Counted from the first letter of the stretch, positions 16,456-26,019 are shown. The stretch: 64,000 nt of DNA from Planctomycetia bacterium (GCA_015200345.1 CP054187.1:1410470-1474469); one strand, 5' to 3'. Made by a program: numbers and translations. Notes: generated by a model not told the origin, from the letters alone.

Positions 16456-18096
16456 ATGTCCGGTGCAAACACGACCAACGGTGACGGCGCCTGTTTCAAA
16501 CGGGTGCTCCTGATCGGCCTCGACGGCGCGACCTTCGACGTGCTCGGCCCGCTCATGGATCAGGGCATCATGCCGCATCTGAAGGCGCTCACGGCCGGCG
16601 GGGTCTGGGGCGAGTTGGAATCGACCCGCCCGCCGATCACGCCCGCCGCCTGGACGACCTTCATGACCGGCAAAGGCCCGGGCAAGCACGGCATTATCGA
16701 CTTTCTTCGATATGATGTGGAGGCCAACCGGCTCGTTTTCAACAACAATCAGCGCATCAGCCAGAAGACCATCTGGAGCATCTTGAGCGACAAGAACTAC
16801 CGCGTCGGCTCGATCAACGTGCCGATGACCTTCCCCCCCGAGGAGGTCAACGGGTTCATGATCTCCGGCTTCGACACACCGACCGGGCAGGACTTTACCT
16901 ACCCGAAGGAACTCCAGGCCGAAATCCTCTCGCGCTACCCCGACTACACCCACGAGAAAAAATGGGAGCGCAAGGCCCTCGGCGGCGACAAGGTCTTCGC
17001 CCAGAATCTCCGCTACATTTGCGACAGCTTCGAACGCGGCTACGAGCTCTCCCGCTTCTGCGGCGACAAGTACGGCTGGGACGTGCTCATGGTCCTGTTC
17101 AAGCTGGTCGACAACCTCCAGCACAAGGCCTGGCGCTACCTCGACCCGCGCACGCGCCACCTCGACCCGAAACGAACGCAGCTCACGATCGACTGCTTCG
17201 CCGCGCTGGATCGCGTCCTGGGCAAGCTCCGCACGTTGGCCGACGAACACGGCGCGACCATCCTCATCATGTCCGACCACGGGCACGGCAGCCTCGACGG
17301 CAAGGCCCAACCCAACCTGCTGCTCGCCAAATGGGGCTACCTCGCCCTGCGCAACGGTGCGGCCAAGGCCCAGACCCGCGCCGGCATCTGGTGGAAGCGG
17401 CTTGTCGGTTCGCGCAACGGCGCCGGCAAAGGCAGCAAGCTCGATCACGATCTTGCTTTTGATGCCTCGCGCACCCGCGCTTGCGTCCTGCACGCCGGCA
17501 TCTACGGTTTTCTCTACATCAATCTCAAAGGACGCCAGCCAGACGGCATCGTCGAACCGCGTGACTACGAAGCGCTGCGGCGCGAAATCCGCGACAAGCT
17601 CCTCGCCGCGACCTGCAAGGATCGCGACGGCAAGACCATGAACATCTTTACCGATGTCTTCGTCACCGAGGAACTCTACGGCTGCAATCGGCAGGATCAC
17701 CCGTGGATGCCGGACCTGCTTCTCGCCCCCGCCGACGGACTCGCGGTTATCAAGAAGATCCGCGGCTCGTCGCCCGTGCGATGGGTGCCGCTCGACCGGC
17801 TCGAGGGCACGCACCGCCTCGACGGCATCTTTGTCGCCAACGGCCCGGGCGTCCGAGGCGGGCGAAAAATTCGCGCGCACATCGCCGACATCGCTCCGAC
17901 CCTCATCGCCGGACTCGGCGAGCGTGTCCCGAACGACATGGAAGGCCACGTCATTCAGGAACTGTTCGACAAGCCCGTTCACGTCCGCTACGAGCCGCCT
18001 CGCGAACGCCGCATCGACGAAACCGCCCCCGTCCTTAGTAAGTCCCAGCTCGAAGAAGTCGCCAGCCGCCTCGGAGACCTCGGCTACCTCGATTGA
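16456..18096 (+). CDS. Type I phosphodiesterase/nucleotide pyrophosphatase-family protein
   Basis: A 546-residue member of the alkaline phosphatase superfamily. The metal-binding GLDGATFDVL starts at about residue 19, the nucleophile region PAAWTTFMTGKGPGKHGI follows, and a second metal site is at IMSDHGHG. A C-terminal GVRGGRKIRAHIADIAPTLIAGLG is typical of this group. No clear signal peptide is present, so it is either cytosolic or exported by another route. Such enzymes hydrolyse phosphodiesters or transfer phospho-alcohol groups; in planctomycetes they are numerous and mostly uncharacterised. The ATG at 16456 removes a poorly supported 20-residue extension. Confidence 0.8.
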   Translation: MSGANTTNGDGACFKRVLLIGLDGATFDVLGPLMDQGIMPHLKALTAGGVWGELESTRPPITPAAWTTFMTGKGPGKHGIIDFLRYDVEANRLVFNNNQRISQKTIWSILSDKNYRVGSINVPMTFPPEEVNGFMISGFDTPTGQDFTYPKELQAEILSRYPDYTHEKKWERKALGGDKVFAQNLRYICDSFERGYELSRFCGDKYGWDVLMVLFKLVDNLQHKAWRYLDPRTRHLDPKRTQLTIDCFAALDRVLGKLRTLADEHGATILIMSDHGHGSLDGKAQPNLLLAKWGYLALRNGAAKAQTRAGIWWKRLVGSRNGAGKGSKLDHDLAFDASRTRACVLHAGIYGFLYINLKGRQPDGIVEPRDYEALRREIRDKLLAATCKDRDGKTMNIFTDVFVTEELYGCNRQDHPWMPDLLLAPADGLAVIKKIRGSSPVRWVPLDRLEGTHRLDGIFVANGPGVRGGRKIRAHIADIAPTLIAGLGERVPNDMEGHVIQELFDKPVHVRYEPPRERRIDETAPVLSKSQLEEVASRLGDLGYLD

Positions 18097-18320
18097 TCCA
18101 TCGCATGGGCTTATTGCCCAGTCCACCGATTCAGTCGGGCACTATTGCATTGATTCACCTGAATCGAACCCATGCTCCGGCCAGCCTGCCGAATACCAAC
18201 GCTTGCACGTTCAAGTCACCCGACCTTATAATCCGATGACTCGCACGGACACATGGAGGCACTCATGCCGCGCCTTCGTCCGAGTCCCCGCCCGATGGCT
18301 CCTCGCGAAAGGAAACATCA

Positions 18321-20326
18321 TGATGTCACTCCCGCTTGATCTCTGCGCCCGCCTCGCTTCTCTCATTCGCCCCGTTCGGTTCGGCGTGCCCGCGCTGGCC
18401 TGCGCGTTACTACTGGCCGGCGCGGCCTGCGACACCGTGCGCCTGACCGGCTCCGGAAACATCGCCCCCAGCCAGTTCGGCTTCGGGAACGACGCCGCGC
18501 CCGCATCGGCCGAGGCCGCCCAGACCGAATCCGTCGCCCGCGACATCGAAGAGGCCGACGTGGTCAAGGTCGTCGGCAATCGGGTCTATGTGCTGAATCG
18601 CTACAAAGGACTTATTATCATCGACGTCTCCGATGCCGATCACCCGGCGGTGCTCGGCACGTTTGACCTGCGCGGCCGCGGCGTCGAGATGTACGTCGTC
18701 GGCTCGCGCGTCTTTGCCCTGCTTAGCGCCGACTTCTTCTTCTACGCCAACGTGCTCCCCGCCCTGGGCGGCGCCGAGCCGGGCGTCGCCGTCGGCCCCC
18801 CGCTCGTGCCCCAGAGCCGACAGCCCGACTTTGAAGGCAGCCAGCTCGCCATCGTCGATGTCAGCGATCCGACCCAGCCGGAGTCCGAAGGCAAGATCAA
18901 CCTCGTCGGCTACGCCAGCCAGAGCCGACGCGTCGGCGACGTGATCTACGTCGTCGGCACCAGCCTCGCCGCCGGGCAGTCCGATGGCGACACCCCCTCG
19001 TCGCAGGATGCCGCGTTCGTCGTCTCGACCAATGCCTTTGTCGCCTCGGTCAACGTCGCCGACCCGTCCAACCCCGTGCCTGTGCAACGCGAGACCTTCG
19101 AGGGCGACAACGCCGTCATTCACGTCTCCACCACGACCATCTTCGCGGGCAGCAGCGAGTACGACTTCGACACCGGCGACGTCTCCACGCGCATCACCGC
19201 GATCGACATCTCCGATCCCGCCGGCGCGATCAACGTCCGCGGCGACGTGCTCGTCCCCGGCATGATCCGCAACCGCTTCTACATGGACGAATTCGACGGC
19301 GTGCTGCGCGTCGTCACGCAATCCACCGGCTTCGGGTTCCGCGACGTGACGCTCTATACCTACGACGTGACCGACCTCGATGACATCCTCCCCCTCGGCA
19401 GCGTCGACATCATCCAGAACGAATCGCTTGAAGCCGTGCGCTTCGACGGACCGCGCGGCTACGCCGTCACCTTCTTCCGCGTCGATCCGCTCTTTGTCCT
19501 CGATCTCTCCGACCCCGCCAATCCCGCCGTCACCGGCGAACTCGAAGTACCCGGCTGGTCCACGCACATCGAGCCGCGCGGCGATCGACTCATCGCCGTC
19601 GGCATCGACGACACCGACGGGCAGCGACCGGCCGTCGCCTACTACGACGTGTCCGACCCGAGCAGCCCGCAGCAACTCGCGCGCGTCATCCTCGGCCCGC
19701 CGGGTTCGTACACCGAATCCGAAGCCACCTACGACGAGAAGGCCTTCAAGGTCGTGGACGAGTTGAACCTCATCGCGATTCCCTTCCGCCACGTCGAGTA
19801 CCCCGCCGGGCCGACCCCGGTTCCGGGCGGTCCGACGCCGTTCAACGATTCGCCTCCTGGCGCGGGCGAAGGCTCCGATTCATCAAGCCCCGGCTCGGCA
19901 GCGGAGATCAACCAACCTATCTGCCAGAACGCCGTGCAACTGGTCGACTTCTCCGACACGGCCCTTGTCCAGCGCGGCCTGTTCGAGCATCGCGGCCGCG
20001 TCGAACGCGTCGGCGTCATTGACGGTCGCGTCTTCGCGCTGTCGCAGGCCTCTTTCCAGACGGTGAACATCGCCGACCGCGATGCGCCCACGTCCGCCGG
20101 AGTGGCCGACTTCTTCACCGGCGAAGAGATGCCCTACTACGCCGACGACTGTGGGTACCTCTACTATGGCGGCATCGACGAAGAATTCGGCCAGGGCGGT
20201 ACGCTTGCGCAACTGCTCGCGTCGCTGTTGAACAATTGCGGCGCGACCGGCGTCTTGCCGCTGGCGGGCCTCGTCGCGGGATTTGTCGGGATGACCCGCG
20301 CACGACGGCGACGTATTCAGCGATAA
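18321..20326 (+). CDS. Secreted beta-propeller protein with C-terminal sorting tail
   Basis: A 668-residue exported protein. After a signal peptide ending at GAAC (possibly a lipoprotein signal) come repeated units with VSDADHPAV, VSDPTQPES, VADPSNPVPV, LSDPANPAV and VSDPSSPQQ, the blades of a beta-propeller of the secreted, S-layer-associated type. The C-terminus has three parts: NNCGATG, a hydrophobic helix LPLAGLVAGFVGM, and TRARRRRIQR. This is the general plan of the PEP-CTERM and MYXO-CTERM sorting tags, though it does not match either motif exactly. The start is fixed by AAAGGAA about five bases upstream; the frame is open further upstream only because it crosses the phosphodiesterase gene. 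It is probably a surface-displayed binding protein. Confidence 0.8.
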
Positions 20327-20369
20327 GCGCCCGCGGCGCGCCGACATCGCTTTCGTTTCTTCTCCCCTC

Positions 20370-20402
20370 GAAGCCGACGGATTGCAATCCGTCGGCTTCT
20401 TG
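20370..20402 (+). terminator. Intrinsic terminator after the beta-propeller gene
   Basis: A perfect 30-base palindrome (GAAGCCGACGGATT and AATCCGTCGGCTTC around GC) lies 44 bases after the stop codon. Only a short, weak T-run follows. Confidence 0.65.
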
Positions 20403-20495
20403 ATTGCGCCGGATACGCCCACAGGCAACACGTCTTTTCGATGCCCGTCGGCGCGGTATCATTCGCACGTCGCCGACGATTCGGAACCGCCGCGA

Positions 20496-21374
20496 ATGAA
20501 CACGCCTCCCGCACCTTCACACGCCTCGCTCCCCACTGCACAGGGTTTGAGCGATCTGCCGCGCGACGAATTAGTGCGCTACGGTCGACAACTGGGTCTC
20601 GAACTTGATCCCGACCTGCCCACCGGATCGCTCGTGGCTTCCATTCGCACTCGCCAGGAATTGCTGATCGAACTCGAACGCGACGCGCTGCTGGATATTG
20701 TCGTCTGGGCGCGCCGGCCCGTGCGGCGCTCCGCGAGCAAGGAGGAACTGGCACGCGAAATCGCCCGCATCGAGCGAACAAACTACAACAGTCTGCCTCT
20801 TCGCGGCCTCGTGGCCCTCGCACGCTTGCGCGGCCTGCCCGCCTCGCCGAACGAGAATGCCCACGACGTTATCGACCGCCTCAAGAAAGCCGAAGGACTC
20901 CTGAAACGCTTCATCCGCAAGCGCCGCCAATGGGTCACCTCGCTCATGACGAAGCTGATCGCCGGAGCAGAAGAACCCGATGAAGGCGACTACCAGTTCC
21001 TGCCCGAAGAAGGAAGCGAGCTGACGCGCGTCACCCTCAAACAGCAGATCGAACAGCACGGCATCGTCGGAGGCATCGCCAGCCGGCTGCGCGGCGCCGC
21101 CGACGATTACATCAAAGTAAAGCTCGACGAAATCGAGCAGCGCATCGACGCGAAGCTGTTGGAGATCGACCAGCGCCTCGCCGAATGGCGAGACCGCGAA
21201 GTCGCCAACCGCCTCAAGATTCTGCGCATCACGCTGGTGTTTTCGGCGCTTGTCGCCGCCATCTCGCTCGGCTATAAATGGCTCGCGGATCGCACGCTGC
21301 CCGGGCCGATCAAGGATTCCCCGCCCGCAGCCGTCGCACCGAACTCCGCCGAATCGACGCCGACGAACCGCTGA
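20496..21374 (+). CDS. Single-pass membrane protein with helical N-terminal domain
   Basis: A 292-residue protein. The first half (LSDLPRDELVRYGRQLGLEL, then SKEELAREIARI, then LPLRGLVALARLRGLP) looks like two or three SAP/Rho-N-type helix-extended-loop-helix units, small folds often used to bind nucleic acids. A charged coiled-coil region (KLDEIEQRIDAKLLEIDQRL) leads to one membrane helix (ITLVFSALVAAISLGY) near residue 260 and a short Pro-rich tail. I cannot assign a family. It lies 17 bases upstream of the Clp N-domain gene, so the two are likely one transcript. Confidence 0.7.
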   Translation: MNTPPAPSHASLPTAQGLSDLPRDELVRYGRQLGLELDPDLPTGSLVASIRTRQELLIELERDALLDIVVWARRPVRRSASKEELAREIARIERTNYNSLPLRGLVALARLRGLPASPNENAHDVIDRLKKAEGLLKRFIRKRRQWVTSLMTKLIAGAEEPDEGDYQFLPEEGSELTRVTLKQQIEQHGIVGGIASRLRGAADDYIKVKLDEIEQRIDAKLLEIDQRLAEWRDREVANRLKILRITLVFSALVAAISLGYKWLADRTLPGPIKDSPPAAVAPNSAESTPTNR

Positions 21375-21391
21375 TACGACTCAGGGACACC

Positions 21392-21832
21392 ATGCACGAG
21401 AAACTCTCCAGCCGAATGGAGGCCATCATCCGACTCTCGCAGCGAATCGCTCGCGACTACGAGCAGGATTACGTCGGAACCGAGCACCTGCTGCTGGCCG
21501 TCCTCGAAGAAGGCACCGGCGTCGGCGCGGAAATCCTCAAGGAACTCGGCATTGACCTCCCCAAGGCCAAGGCCGCCGTCGATCGACTCATCAAAGCCAG
21601 CCTCGAAGACACCTGGGTCTTCGGCCGGCTGCCCGGCACGCCGCATTTTCGAAATGTCATGGCCGTCGCGATTGAAGAAGCTCGACACCTTGCCAGCAAG
21701 GTCGTTTGCAGCGAGCACCTGCTGCTCGCCCTCGCGCGGGAAGACGGCAGCGTCGCCCAGGCGGCTTTGCATGATCTGGGCGTCCGGGTGGACTCACTTC
21801 GCGCGGCGATTCAGAAACGCCTCGGGCAATAA
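21392..21832 (+). CDS. Stand-alone Clp N-terminal (R) domain protein
   Basis: A 146-residue protein consisting only of the double Clp-N repeat that forms the N-domain of ClpA and ClpC: DYVGTEHLLLAVLEE around residues 28–42 and the matching VVCSEHLLLALARE around 105–118. No ATPase module follows. In full-length Clp chaperones this domain receives adaptors and substrates, so a free copy could act as an adaptor, decoy or regulator of ClpCP. A GGGA stretch precedes the ATG. It follows the single-pass membrane protein gene directly. Confidence 0.85.
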   Translation: MHEKLSSRMEAIIRLSQRIARDYEQDYVGTEHLLLAVLEEGTGVGAEILKELGIDLPKAKAAVDRLIKASLEDTWVFGRLPGTPHFRNVMAVAIEEARHLASKVVCSEHLLLALAREDGSVAQAALHDLGVRVDSLRAAIQKRLGQ

Positions 21833-21890
21833 GACGCGAACCCCGACCCCGAGTCATGATTCGCCCGACACGTGACCGATTCCACCCCGA

Positions 21891-22439
21891 TTAACTCAAT
21901 CCAATCACACCCGCCGAGTGCGGACCGCGCTGCTCCCAGTTCTTGCGCACCAGGCCCAGCCCGTACACGCAATATTCAAACTGCTCGCTCAGCGCTCGCA
22001 ACACGCCAGCCGGCGGCCGCGTCTCACTCGTGCTCAACCGCGATGCGATGTCGTATGAACGCTTGCCCTGCTCAAAGTAAGAAATGAGATCGTCGCGCGT
22101 GCGACGCCGATGCAGCCGCCGCAGGTTCTCCGGATAAACACCAGTCCAGAATAGCGTGTAGTCACCGATCTGCCGGTGAATCAACCGTTGACGCGCTTCG
22201 CCCGCCGGCGCGGCGCTCGCCAGCGACGCCTCCAGCATCTCCGCCAGATCAGCCACCCGCTGACCGCTGCCGTCCTCCAGCGTCGTGATCCGCTCGATGT
22301 GAATGTACTGCGTCAACAGATCAGAGAGATAGTCCAGCACACCGGGGTCGCATAGCCCCAGTTCCGTCTGGAAACACTCTTCCACCAGGCCGGCGAACCA
22401 TCGCCGAATCGCGCTTTCGTGTGTCGGTTGTTCCATCAT
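21891..22439 (-). CDS. Conserved-looking soluble protein of unknown function
   Basis: A 182-residue, mainly helical, Arg/Glu-rich protein without signal peptide or membrane helix. Noteworthy stretches are LCDPGVLDYLSDLLTQYIHIE, IGDYTLFWTGVYPENLRR and LSEQFEYCVYGLGLVRKNW. No catalytic motif stands out and I do not recognise a family. Two adjacent ATG codons (22439 and 22436) are possible starts. It converges on the Clp N-domain gene and lies back to back with queA. Confidence 0.65.
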   Translation of the reverse strand: MMEQPTHESAIRRWFAGLVEECFQTELGLCDPGVLDYLSDLLTQYIHIERITTLEDGSGQRVADLAEMLEASLASAAPAGEARQRLIHRQIGDYTLFWTGVYPENLRRLHRRRTRDDLISYFEQGKRSYDIASRLSTSETRPPAGVLRALSEQFEYCVYGLGLVRKNWEQRGPHSAGVIGLS

Positions 22440-22606
22440 CGGCGCTGCTCCTCGCATGCACGCCCGTCACAGTGCGACTGCCGCCCTTCACGGCTGCCCG
22501 CACCGCGACGCTTATTTCATCGTAGGATTCGGACGCCCCGCGGTAAAGGTTTTTTCCGACCGAATCCCTCCAGTATCATTATCGGCCGACTCATCACGGT
22601 GCTCCG

Positions 22607-23713
22607 ATACGTACCCAACTCCTCCAGTTTGACCTGCCCCCCGACCGAATCGCCCAGGCCCCGTGCCACCCACGCGACGCCGCACGACTCATGGTCCTCG
22701 ACCGCGCCACCGGGGAAATCCAGCACCGCATCTTCCGTGACCTGACGGAATTCCTACGGCCCGCTGATCTCCTGGTTCGAAACGTCTCCCGCGTCCTCCC
22801 GGCTCGTTTCACCGCGCGCCGCGCCACCGGAGCGAGCCTCGATGCACTCTTGGTCCGCGCCGACGCACCCGATCAGTGGACCATCCTCCTGACCGGCGCC
22901 GGCCGACTTCGACCGGGCGAATCACTCGAACTCGTCGGCTCCGACGCGCGCATCACGCTCCTGGAACGACTCGAACGCGGACTGTGCCAAGTCGCCCTGT
23001 CACCCCCGCAGGAAGCCGAACCGCTTCTGGCACGAATCGGCCGCGCGCCGCTGCCGCCCTACATCCGCCGAGCCAAGGCCGCCGCCGACCCGCGCGACGC
23101 GTCCGATCGCGATGACTATCAAACCGTCTACGCCCGCGAGACCGGCTCCGTCGCTGCACCCACCGCCGGCATGCATTTCACGCCCGATCTCTTGGATCGC
23201 CTTCGGGCCGCTGGCGTTAACACCGCCGATCTCATTCTCCATGTCGGCCTCGGCACCTTCGCACCCGTCGAAGTCGACGATCTCGATCACCACCCCATGC
23301 ACACCGAATCGTACGATCTCCCTGATTCGACCGTCCGCGCCGTCGACGCCGCCCGGCGCGCCGGGGGTCGCGTCTTCGCCGTCGGAACGACGACCGTCCG
23401 CGTGCTGGAAACCGTCGCCGCGCACGTCGCCGCCTCCTCGAACCAAGGGGACCCTTCTCGCGAGCCTGCGCAAGGAAGCGAGCAACTTGCGACGCTGCGC
23501 CCGATGGCAGGGACGACAAACATTCTGATTCAGCCCCCATGGAACTTCCGCGCCGTCGACGCCCTGATCACAAACTTCCACCTCCCCGGAAGCACCTTGC
23601 TCGCCCTTGTCGCCGCGTTTGCCGGTCTGGACCGCATCCTCAACGCCTATCGCATTGCCATCGATAACGATTACCGCTTCTTCAGCTATGGCGACGCGAT
23701 GTTGATTATCTGA
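22607..23713 (+). CDS. queA: S-adenosylmethionine:tRNA ribosyltransferase-isomerase QueA
   Basis: QueA transfers and isomerises the ribosyl group of SAM onto 7-aminomethyl-7-deazaguanine in tRNA, giving epoxyqueuosine. The product ends with the family signatures TNFHLPGSTLLALVAAF and FFSYGDAMLII, and has SVAAPTAGMHFT and HVGLGTF in the middle. The first ATG (22691) would remove about 28 conserved residues. In-frame coding continues upstream as LQFDLPPDRIAQAP…RDAARLMVLDR, which aligns with the normal QueA N-terminus. The codon where other QueA proteins have Met is ATA (22607), followed by Arg-Thr. There is no ATG, GTG or TTG between the upstream stop (22544) and 22691. I therefore annotate an ATA start. 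An extra stretch of about 15 residues sits before the PMAGTTNIL segment. Confidence 0.85.
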   Translation: MRTQLLQFDLPPDRIAQAPCHPRDAARLMVLDRATGEIQHRIFRDLTEFLRPADLLVRNVSRVLPARFTARRATGASLDALLVRADAPDQWTILLTGAGRLRPGESLELVGSDARITLLERLERGLCQVALSPPQEAEPLLARIGRAPLPPYIRRAKAAADPRDASDRDDYQTVYARETGSVAAPTAGMHFTPDLLDRLRAAGVNTADLILHVGLGTFAPVEVDDLDHHPMHTESYDLPDSTVRAVDAARRAGGRVFAVGTTTVRVLETVAAHVAASSNQGDPSREPAQGSEQLATLRPMAGTTNILIQPPWNFRAVDALITNFHLPGSTLLALVAAFAGLDRILNAYRIAIDNDYRFFSYGDAMLII

Positions 23714-23869
23714 CTGCGGCGCGGAAGTCGATTCTCCCTCGCCCTTGCACGCATCCTGCACGTTGGTGAAAATGGCCAATTGCGATTCGCGATTGTCGAA
23801 ATGCTGCAAGACCTCGCCATTTCGATTTTTCGTTTTTCTTAACGTTTCGACGTTTCTCGGGAGCCTCCC

Positions 23870-24199
23870 ATGTCCGACCTCGCCAATCAGCAATGCGTCC
23901 CCTGCAAAGGCGGCGTGCCTCCCATGCAGCCCGATGCCGTCCGCGCCATGCTCTCCCAGCTCGACGGCTGGGCCGCGGAGAACAACCACCACCTTGTGAG
24001 GTCGTTTCCCTTTCCGAACTTCGTCACCGCCCTTGCATTCGTCAATCGCGTTGGCGAGCTCGCGGAACAGCAAGGCCACCACCCCGACATCCACCTCGCA
24101 TGGGGCATGGTCCGTATCACCATCTGGACCCACAAGATCGACGGCCTCACCGAGAGCGACTTCATCCTCGCCGCAAAGATCGACAAACTGCCCCGATAA
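23870..24199 (+). CDS. phhB: 4a-hydroxytetrahydrobiopterin dehydratase (pterin-4a-carbinolamine dehydratase)
   Basis: A 109-residue cytosolic enzyme that dehydrates 4a-hydroxy-tetrahydropterin, recycling the cofactor of aromatic amino-acid hydroxylases. Family features are FPFPNFVTALAFVNRVGELAE, the catalytic GHHPDIHLAWG and VRITIWTHKIDGLTESDF near the C-terminus. The length is normal. A 6-pyruvoyl-tetrahydropterin-synthase-like gene lies 7 kb away (30828), so the organism may make as well as recycle a tetrahydropterin. No hydroxylase gene is in the window. Confidence 0.92.
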   Translation: MSDLANQQCVPCKGGVPPMQPDAVRAMLSQLDGWAAENNHHLVRSFPFPNFVTALAFVNRVGELAEQQGHHPDIHLAWGMVRITIWTHKIDGLTESDFILAAKIDKLPR

Positions 24200-24212
24200 C
24201 GCCCCAAAGAGC

Positions 24213-24230
24213 CGATTGCGCAAGCAATCG
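24213..24230 (+). terminator. Hairpin with GCAA tetraloop after phhB
   Basis: A 7-bp stem CGATTGC/GCAATCG closed by GCAA lies 13 bases after the phhB stop. There is no T-run, so it may stabilise the mRNA end rather than terminate transcription. Confidence 0.3.
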
Positions 24231-24260
24231 AAGCCTCCAGTAACCCACTTCAGAACCCGA

Positions 24261-24269
24261 TGCTATAGT
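24261..24269 (+). promoter_or_regulatory. Extended -10 promoter element
   Basis: TGCTATAGT matches the extended -10 pattern TGnTATAnT. It lies about 48 bases before the GTG start of the small lipoprotein gene. No clear -35 is seen, as is usual for extended -10 promoters. Confidence 0.4.
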
Positions 24270-24316
24270 AATCTGATGACCAGGCCTTATCGGTCATACC
24301 CATCGGGAGGCGTACC

Positions 24317-24697
24317 GTGTCAACATTCGAGCTAGCCAACGCGCTACGCAGCTTCACCATCATTATCATTCGCAGCGCGCGAAAGGCCGGCTGCGCCGCC
24401 ACGCTATTACTTGTCGCTGCCCTTTCCGGCTGCGGCACGCTCGACGGCTTTGCCGGGTTCGGATACGCCTCCCCCGCCGGCTCCATCAACTTCGCCCAGG
24501 CCCCGCGCGCACCGGGCAGCGCTGACCCGTTCCTGAACACCACCGGATCAGGCAATTCGCAAAATCCCATCTTCTTCCCCGGCACCGGCAACACCTTCAA
24601 CAATCCGACCAACTCCCCGCCCACCAACGAACCCACCGATGCCAATTCCGGCAACGCCAACACCGGCGCCGGCGGCTCCGGTAGCGGCGGCGGCTGA
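24317..24697 (+). CDS. Small low-complexity lipoprotein
   Basis: A 126-residue protein. A hydrophobic stretch (AATLLLVAALSGC) ends in a good lipobox LSGC, so the mature chain should be lipid-anchored. The remainder is rich in Asn, Pro, Gly, Thr and Ser, without predicted secondary structure, and ends in a Gly/Ser run. The GTG start follows GGGAGG by six bases and an extended -10 promoter lies upstream. It is probably a surface or periplasmic filler protein of unknown role. Confidence 0.65.
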   Translation: MSTFELANALRSFTIIIIRSARKAGCAATLLLVAALSGCGTLDGFAGFGYASPAGSINFAQAPRAPGSADPFLNTTGSGNSQNPIFFPGTGNTFNNPTNSPPTNEPTDANSGNANTGAGGSGSGGG

Positions 24698-24900
24698 TCG
24701 CTTGCGATTTTGCCATCCGCGCACTCCGCGACTTCTTCCTCTACAATCCATCCACCCTTGCACGCTGCGTCGCGTGTTCGGCCGTTAACGGCCGGCATCG
24801 CCGCAAACGTGAGATGCGCGGCGCCGCCGAACAGTTTCAAGATGGCAGGCCGCAACGTTCGCTGCCATCCTCTTCAACGGATTGGATCAACACACCAACC

Positions 24901-25899
24901 ATGCCACGCGAACGCATTCAAAAAATTCTCGCCGCCGCCGGATTCGGTTCTCGCCGAAGCTGCGAGCAACTCGTCCTCGACGGCCGCGTCAGCATCAACG
25001 GGCAGACGCTCCACGAACTACCCGCCCTGGCGGACCTGGCCACCGATCGCATCGCCGTGGATGGCAAGCTCGTTCAAGCCGAGCAAACCGTCTATTACCT
25101 CCTGAACAAGCCGCCCGGCGTCCTCTGCACCAACAACGATCCATCCGGCCGCACCCGCGCCTGCGACCTGTTGCGCGGCGTGCGCGAGCGCATCTTCCCC
25201 GTCGGCCGGCTCGATGCCGATTCGATGGGGCTGCTCATCATGACTAATGACGGAGCGCTGGCACAAAAACTGACCCACCCGCGCTACGGCGTGCCAAAAA
25301 CCTACCGCGCCGAAATCGCCGGCGTCCCGACCGACGCCGACCTCGCCAGGCTGCGCTCCGGCGTCTGGCTCTCCGAGGGCAAGACCGCGCCCGCACAGGT
25401 CCGCATGGTTCACCGCCAGCGCGATCACGCCATCCTCGAAATCACACTCCGCGAGGGACGCAATCGCGAAATCCGACGAATGCTCGCCAAGCTCGGCCAC
25501 AACGTCCGCCGACTCGTCCGCATCAGCGTCGGCAAGCTGTCCATTCACAAGCTCGGCGTCGGCGCCTACCGCAAACTCACGCCCGACGAAATCAAGTACC
25601 TTCGCGCCCTGGCGGACAAAGTCCCCGATCACGCCGCCCACGAACGAATCGCCCCCCGCCGCAGCCCTTCACGCGCCCCGCGCACCGGCCCCTTGCGCCA
25701 TTCAAAGGCCGCTCCGACGCGCGCCACGCGTTCCGACGCGCCGCGCGACCCGCGCAAGTCGTCGCGCAATGCCTCGGCTGATACTTACCCGCGACGAGGT
25801 GCCGGCCACCGTTCGGCCGCGAATCAAGGCACCTCGCGCCGCGATACGCCGAAGCCGCGATCCACCCCACGCAAACGCCGCATCATCGGCCCTTCCTGA
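24901..25899 (+). CDS. rRNA pseudouridine synthase, RsuA/RluB/RluE family
   Basis: A 332-residue enzyme that isomerises a uridine in rRNA. Residues 1–60 form an S4 RNA-binding domain (ERIQKILAAAGFGSRRSCEQL). Residues about 65–230 are the catalytic domain with YYLLNKPPGVLCT, the catalytic Asp in GRLDADSMGLLIMTNDG, and LREGRNREIRRMLAKLGH. The last 90 residues are an Arg/Ser/Pro/Thr-rich basic tail, longer than in most family members and probably an unstructured RNA-contacting extension. The ATG was chosen because the S4 domain begins there. The exact target uridine cannot be inferred. Confidence 0.9.
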   Translation: MPRERIQKILAAAGFGSRRSCEQLVLDGRVSINGQTLHELPALADLATDRIAVDGKLVQAEQTVYYLLNKPPGVLCTNNDPSGRTRACDLLRGVRERIFPVGRLDADSMGLLIMTNDGALAQKLTHPRYGVPKTYRAEIAGVPTDADLARLRSGVWLSEGKTAPAQVRMVHRQRDHAILEITLREGRNREIRRMLAKLGHNVRRLVRISVGKLSIHKLGVGAYRKLTPDEIKYLRALADKVPDHAAHERIAPRRSPSRAPRTGPLRHSKAAPTRATRSDAPRDPRKSSRNASADTYPRRGAGHRSAANQGTSRRDTPKPRSTPRKRRIIGPS

Positions 25900-26019
25900 C
25901 CGCTCGTTCCTCTGATCGTATCATGTCCCGCCGCAGCACCGCAGCCAGGTCCTGTGACGCCGCCTCTCCGCTTCGTGCCCCTGCGCCCCGGTGCCACGGA
26001 CCCGACATTTAGACATTTC

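Noticed and set aside
16414-18126. 570-codon minus-strand frame opposite the phosphodiesterase
   Set aside because: The plus-strand product has all family motifs in order; the minus product is a low-complexity Ala/Glu/Val sequence without motifs.
17654-18320. Long N-terminal extension of the beta-propeller protein
   Set aside because: It overlaps the phosphodiesterase gene in another frame; a signal peptide and AAAGGAA before ATG 18321 fix the real start.
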